From positions 28,754,334-28,818,333 of the forward strand of contig CM065710.1 in assembly GCA_017654935.2 (NCBI GenBank): DNA of 64,000 bases, read 5' to 3'. How positions within the stretch are numbered: the stretch's first letter is position 1; each line of letters starts with the position of its first letter. The DNA is from Phymorhynchus buccinoides (lineage: Eukaryota > Mollusca > Gastropoda > Neogastropoda > Raphitomidae). The notes beneath the pieces were generated by a model. The model had not been told where the DNA came from and searched no databases. It was given only the letters and a program-made list of their open reading frames with translations. A program made the translations under genes and the position numbers. Shown here in pieces: positions 63,297-64,000 of this stretch.

Positions 63297-63643
63297 TCAC
63301 GCACACACACTGACTCACCCTCAGCGACAATCTCTTGTAGGTCAGAGTCCTTGCAGCGCAGTGTCTCCTCCAGATGAGTTACCGGCCGACTGGCCTCCAC
63401 ACACACACACAAACACACACACATACACTGACTCACCCTCAGCGACAATCTCTTGTAGGTCAGAGTCCTGCCGACTGGCCTACACACACACACACACACA
63501 CAGACTCACCCTCAGCGACAATCTCTTGTAGGTCAGAGTCCTTGCAGCGCAGTGTCTCCTCCAGGTGAGTTACCTGCTGACTGGCCTCCACGTACAGGTC
63601 CTTCACCTTGTCCAGCTCAGTCTGCGCTGTCTGCACCTCCTCC
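49290..63643 (-). CDS. CEP152: CEP152-like centrosomal coiled-coil protein, partial (ten internal exons)
   Basis: Exons in gene order: 63643-63510, 61689-61451, 61116-60577, 59846-59666, 57208-57021, 55118-54882, 54306-54071, 52865-52554, 49912-49700, 49448-49290. All introns are GT-AG and phases agree, about 812 codons. Everything is charged coiled coil. ELDKVKDLYVEASQQVTHLE then ETLR, with a WQERL 25 residues on, keeps the spacing of vertebrate CEP152 (Y-x-E...LExTLR...W-Q-x-x-L). RDYQRAMEESRHTLDSALQS matches its QDYRQFLDDH block. Trp recurs every 10-12 residues in the middle, as in CEP152. The protein scaffolds PLK4 and CPAP recruitment at the centriole with CEP63/CEP192. Both the N-terminal PLK4-binding part and the C-terminus lie beyond the window or gap. 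Exon 54071-54306 is out of frame as assembled. Another large centrosomal coiled-coil protein cannot be excluded. Confidence 0.75.
49555..49699. repeat. CA/TG-rich microsatellite
   Basis: Imperfect (CA)n directly against the donor of the 49700-49912 exon. Confidence 0.9.
49700..49912 (-). CDS. CEP152: CEP152-like exon
   Basis: 71 codons; acceptor AACTTTACAG, donor CAGCAG|GTGTGT. Encodes NEELVNELRRKLSEVREERD and ALAADKELVAKQHEQQ. Confidence 0.8.
49937..50967. repeat. Tandemly amplified MITE-A arm, about nine units
   Basis: CAGTGGAACCTCCCTTATAA recurs about every 95-130 bp with slight decay. A single inverted right end (AGGGAGGTTCCACTGTA) closes the array at 50967. Confidence 0.88.
51420..51690. 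repeat. G-rich direct repeat pair
   Basis: Two poly-G stretches (about 51440-51466 and 51647-51661), each followed by GAACGTTCCCCAAA. G-quadruplex-prone. Confidence 0.75.
52112..52327. mobile_element. MITE-E copy 1
   Basis: CAGGGCATTGGTAGTGGGGG at the left, GTCTACCATGCCTG at the right. Copy 2 lies at 52933-53337. Confidence 0.75.
52554..52865 (-). CDS. CEP152: CEP152-like exon
   Basis: 104 codons, phase 0 to 0; acceptor AATTCATCAG, donor TCTCAG|GTGAGG. Encodes EELLRQADQHMAQEVQRLRD and SRLERRVELLEERHR coiled coil. Confidence 0.8.
52888..53497. mobile_element. MITE-C copy interrupted by MITE-E
   Basis: TACCGCATTTCACGGACTAC at the left and TTATAGTCTGTAAAACACGG at the right. MITE-E (52933-53337, ends CAGGCATGGTAG/CTACCATGCCTG) sits near the left end. 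Confidence 0.75.
53780..54070. repeat. (CA)n-rich stretch with ACTCAAAC variants
   Basis: Imperfect CA repeats directly against the donor of the 54071-54306 exon. Confidence 0.88.
54071..54306 (-). CDS. CEP152: CEP152-like exon, frame disrupted as assembled
   Basis: Acceptor CCTTTACAG and donor AAGGAG|GTGTGT are both phase 0, but 236 nt is not a multiple of 3. Coding-like sequence shifts frame twice: EEVESRYKQELSALRT, then WRQELRQALSSH plus a Pro/Ser-rich linker, then LKKEAERWRKEGEKWKKE. Two extra bases would explain it. Left unshifted, the frame meets TAA about 30 codons in. Assembly indels in the C-rich linker, polymorphism or a real lesion are all possible. Confidence 0.65.
54375..54870. 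repeat. (CT)n/(CCCT)n polypyrimidine tract
   Basis: Almost pure C/T for about 490 bp in a CEP152 intron. Open frames on both strands here are low-complexity artefacts. Confidence 0.93.
54882..55118 (-). CDS. CEP152: CEP152-like exon
   Basis: Acceptor TTCGTAACAG, donor CAGATG|GTTAGT. 79 codons including EECQRDYQRAMEESRHTLDS, the block most like vertebrate CEP152. Confidence 0.85.
55169..55612. mobile_element. Inverted-repeat element (CAGACATGCCTACC ends)
   Basis: CAGACATGCCTACC at the left, GGTAGGCATGTCTG at the right, about 444 bp. The ends resemble those of MITE-D/E. Confidence 0.75.
55870..55990. repeat. (CA)n microsatellite
   Basis: CA with CG interruptions. Confidence 0.93.
56060..56655. 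repeat. Approx. 35-bp minisatellite, about 17 units
   Basis: Unit GCAGCATAGCACACTACAGT plus a variable number of ACAGT steps; in a CEP152 intron. Confidence 0.95.
56665..56983. repeat. SINE-like element H, variant 1, reverse
   Basis: CCCCCCGTGGGCATACCGGG at the left, CTGTCTGAGCGATCGAAGAA at the right with a (GAA)n end. Confidence 0.82.
57021..57208 (-). CDS. CEP152: CEP152-like exon
   Basis: Acceptor CACACACAG, donor GTGCAA|GTCAGT. Encodes LRKAEDGHKAELERRV and EAARQEWKAQIAEQ; starts phase 1, ends phase 0. Confidence 0.82.
57250..57780. repeat. AT-rich repeat shared with SAC3D1 intron 5
   Basis: 57285-57770 is strongly similar to 17760-18200 (ACAGAAACCCGAA-TGAGTTA, AACATTCTGAGCGACTT). It is the inner part of an enlarged TTAA family 2 element. 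Confidence 0.75.
58038..58672. mobile_element. TTAA MITE family 1 with a second TTAA element nested inside
   Basis: Outer TTAA 58038 and 58669. The inner element (58086-58472, ends CTCTTTCGTTCCTGAGAAC and GTTCTCAGGAATGAACAG) is inserted at the internal TTAA of the outer one; the left target copy has decayed to TGAA (58082-58085). Confidence 0.8.
58697..59545. repeat. SINE-like element H plus three body-only tandem copies
   Basis: Full copy 58697-58998 (variant 1). Truncated bodies with CAGAACTTCCAGAAGGTGGG at 59032-59110, 59290-59400 and 59430-59545. Confidence 0.8.
59666..59846 (-). CDS. CEP152: CEP152-like exon
   Basis: Acceptor TTTCTTCCAG, donor GAGAGG|GTGAGT. Encodes ELEACRRTHREELRSLESRW and a Glu/Arg-rich helix; ends phase 1. 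Confidence 0.82.
59890..60216. repeat. SINE-like element H, variant 2, reverse
   Basis: CTCCCTGTGGGGATACCGGG to CTGGGAACGCAGAAGAAG, followed by (ACT)n at 60219-60270. Confidence 0.82.
60577..61116 (-). CDS. CEP152: CEP152-like exon with internal 69-bp repeats
   Basis: 180 codons, phase 0 at both ends. Four 23-aa repeats (KWEAEKAESSEKEWGARLE + R/G + ERE) are encoded by 69-bp DNA repeats at about 60735-61005. Ends RGELKSLTE|GTAATT. Confidence 0.85.
61205..61448. repeat. (CA)n and (CCCA)n microsatellites
   Basis: Two blocks: CA around 61225-61295 and CCCACC around 61350-61444, ending at the donor of the 61451-61689 exon. Confidence 0.9.
61451..61689 (-). CDS. CEP152: CEP152-like exon
   Basis: Acceptor AAATCACAG, donor ATTAAG|GTATGT. 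Encodes KGKWESEREAAWQERLQEAR and further W-containing coiled coil, ending EVEIK. Confidence 0.82.
61735..61965 (-). mobile_element. SINE 3' half, reverse
   Basis: AGTCACAGAGGCGTCTCTGT tail and GTTGCCACTGGGTTTAACGT body; a 21-base G run at 61841. Confidence 0.8.
62270..62495. mobile_element. MITE-G relative (reverse of 41664-41892)
   Basis: GGGAAAACCCGTGAAACCCG and GATCTGGTGGGTCTGTAAT. Confidence 0.7.
62629..63483 (-). repeat. Eight tandem copies of the donor-side end of a CEP152-like exon
   Basis: On - each unit reads (TG)n GGAGGCCAGTCGGCAG, the VTHLEETLRSKDSDLQEIVAEG codons, and then GTGAGTCAGTG(TG)n. Donor GT positions (+ coordinates of the AC) are 63435, 63317, 63181, 63079, 62967, 62856, 62748 and 62632; the real one is 63508. 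Spacing is 73-136 bp. The 63435 unit has an internal deletion. None has a pyrimidine-rich acceptor. Confidence 0.93.
63510..63643 (-). CDS. CEP152: CEP152-like exon (first visible), source of donor-side array
   Basis: Acceptor TTGGATTCAG, donor GCTGAGG|GTGAGT. Encodes EEVQTAQTELDKVKDLYVEA and SQQVTHLEETLRCKDSDLQE. It starts with 1 nt of a split codon and ends in phase 1. Confidence 0.82.
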
Positions 63644-63703
63644 CTGAATCCAACAACACAGTGGCAAATTAAAAAAAAATCAACTACCATATTTTTCGGA
63701 CTA

Positions 63704-63943
63704 TTAACCCTTTCGCCGCCAGCCATTTTCCAGCAAAATAATACCATTAAACTTATCTGGGTAGAGAAAAAAAAGTATCTACAATATTGGGAATTCCTCT
63801 GTGACATGTATAACATTAGGCCTATCCTTACCTCCCAAAATTAACAAAGTAGGGTCTAATAGACCCTGATTTGATGCCTTTTAGTGATATGGGTGTTAAA
63901 CCTTTGTGGTGCATAAATGCGACATTGGCGGTGAAAGGGTTAA
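63704..63943. mobile_element. TTAA MITE family 1 nested in a MITE-C
   Basis: TTAACCCTTTCGCCGCCAGC ... TTGGCGGTGAAAGGGTTAA, 240 bp. MITE-C sequence (ATATTTTTCGGACTAT, later ACAAAATTCAGATTTTG) lies on both sides. Confidence 0.85.
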
Positions 63944-64000
63944 GACTATTATTATTAACCCCCCCAATTTTACACAAAATTCAGATTTTGTTTTTTGGGG

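Overview
This is animal (eukaryotic) nuclear DNA from a very repeat-rich genome. Spliced GT-AG genes, tRNA-derived SINEs, many TTAA- and TA-flanked inverted-repeat elements (MITEs), decayed LINE fragments and long simple repeats all point that way. A lophotrochozoan, most likely a mollusc, is my best guess from protein character and repeat style; no marker gene settles it. A 500-base N run (48501-49000) is a scaffold gap, so the two sides may not be truly contiguous.

Three protein genes can be assembled exon by exon, with splice phases that agree at every junction of the first two. (1) SAC3D1, a SAC3-domain protein tied to centrosome duplication, is on + from 885 to 25143 with nine coding exons and about 460 aa. 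(2) COX7C, cytochrome c oxidase subunit 7C, is on + with coding exons at 32997 and 37731 and a 3'UTR exon ending at the AATAAA at 40697. (3) A CEP152-like centriole-duplication scaffold is on - from 63643 to 49290. Ten internal coding exons are visible; both ends lie outside what can be read. One exon (54071-54306) is out of frame as assembled.

Layout: 1-25 kb is SAC3D1 with large introns. Intron 4 holds a 5.2-kb TTC-based satellite. 25-33 kb is intergenic SINE/MITE DNA with a U2 snRNA-headed retro-insertion. 33-41 kb is COX7C, with a LINE ORF1 fragment and a piggyBac-like element in its intron. 41-48.5 kb is intergenic with a decayed LINE ORF2. 49-63.7 kb is CEP152 among CA, CT, 35-bp and MITE-derived tandem arrays.

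The most unusual signal is shared by all three genes: short tandem arrays or duplications built from exon-intron boundaries. SAC3D1 exon 3 has four extra acceptor-side halves upstream and four extra donor-side halves downstream, split at an in-exon TTAA. SAC3D1 exon 8 has a diverged acceptor-side copy plus five 51-bp acceptor-derived units. COX7C exon 2 has a truncated copy with its acceptor. A CEP152 exon has eight downstream copies of its donor-side end, each keeping GTGAGT. The window therefore carries many decoy splice sites copied from real ones. Several MITE families can be dated and delimited from paralogous empty sites or nesting inside this same window.
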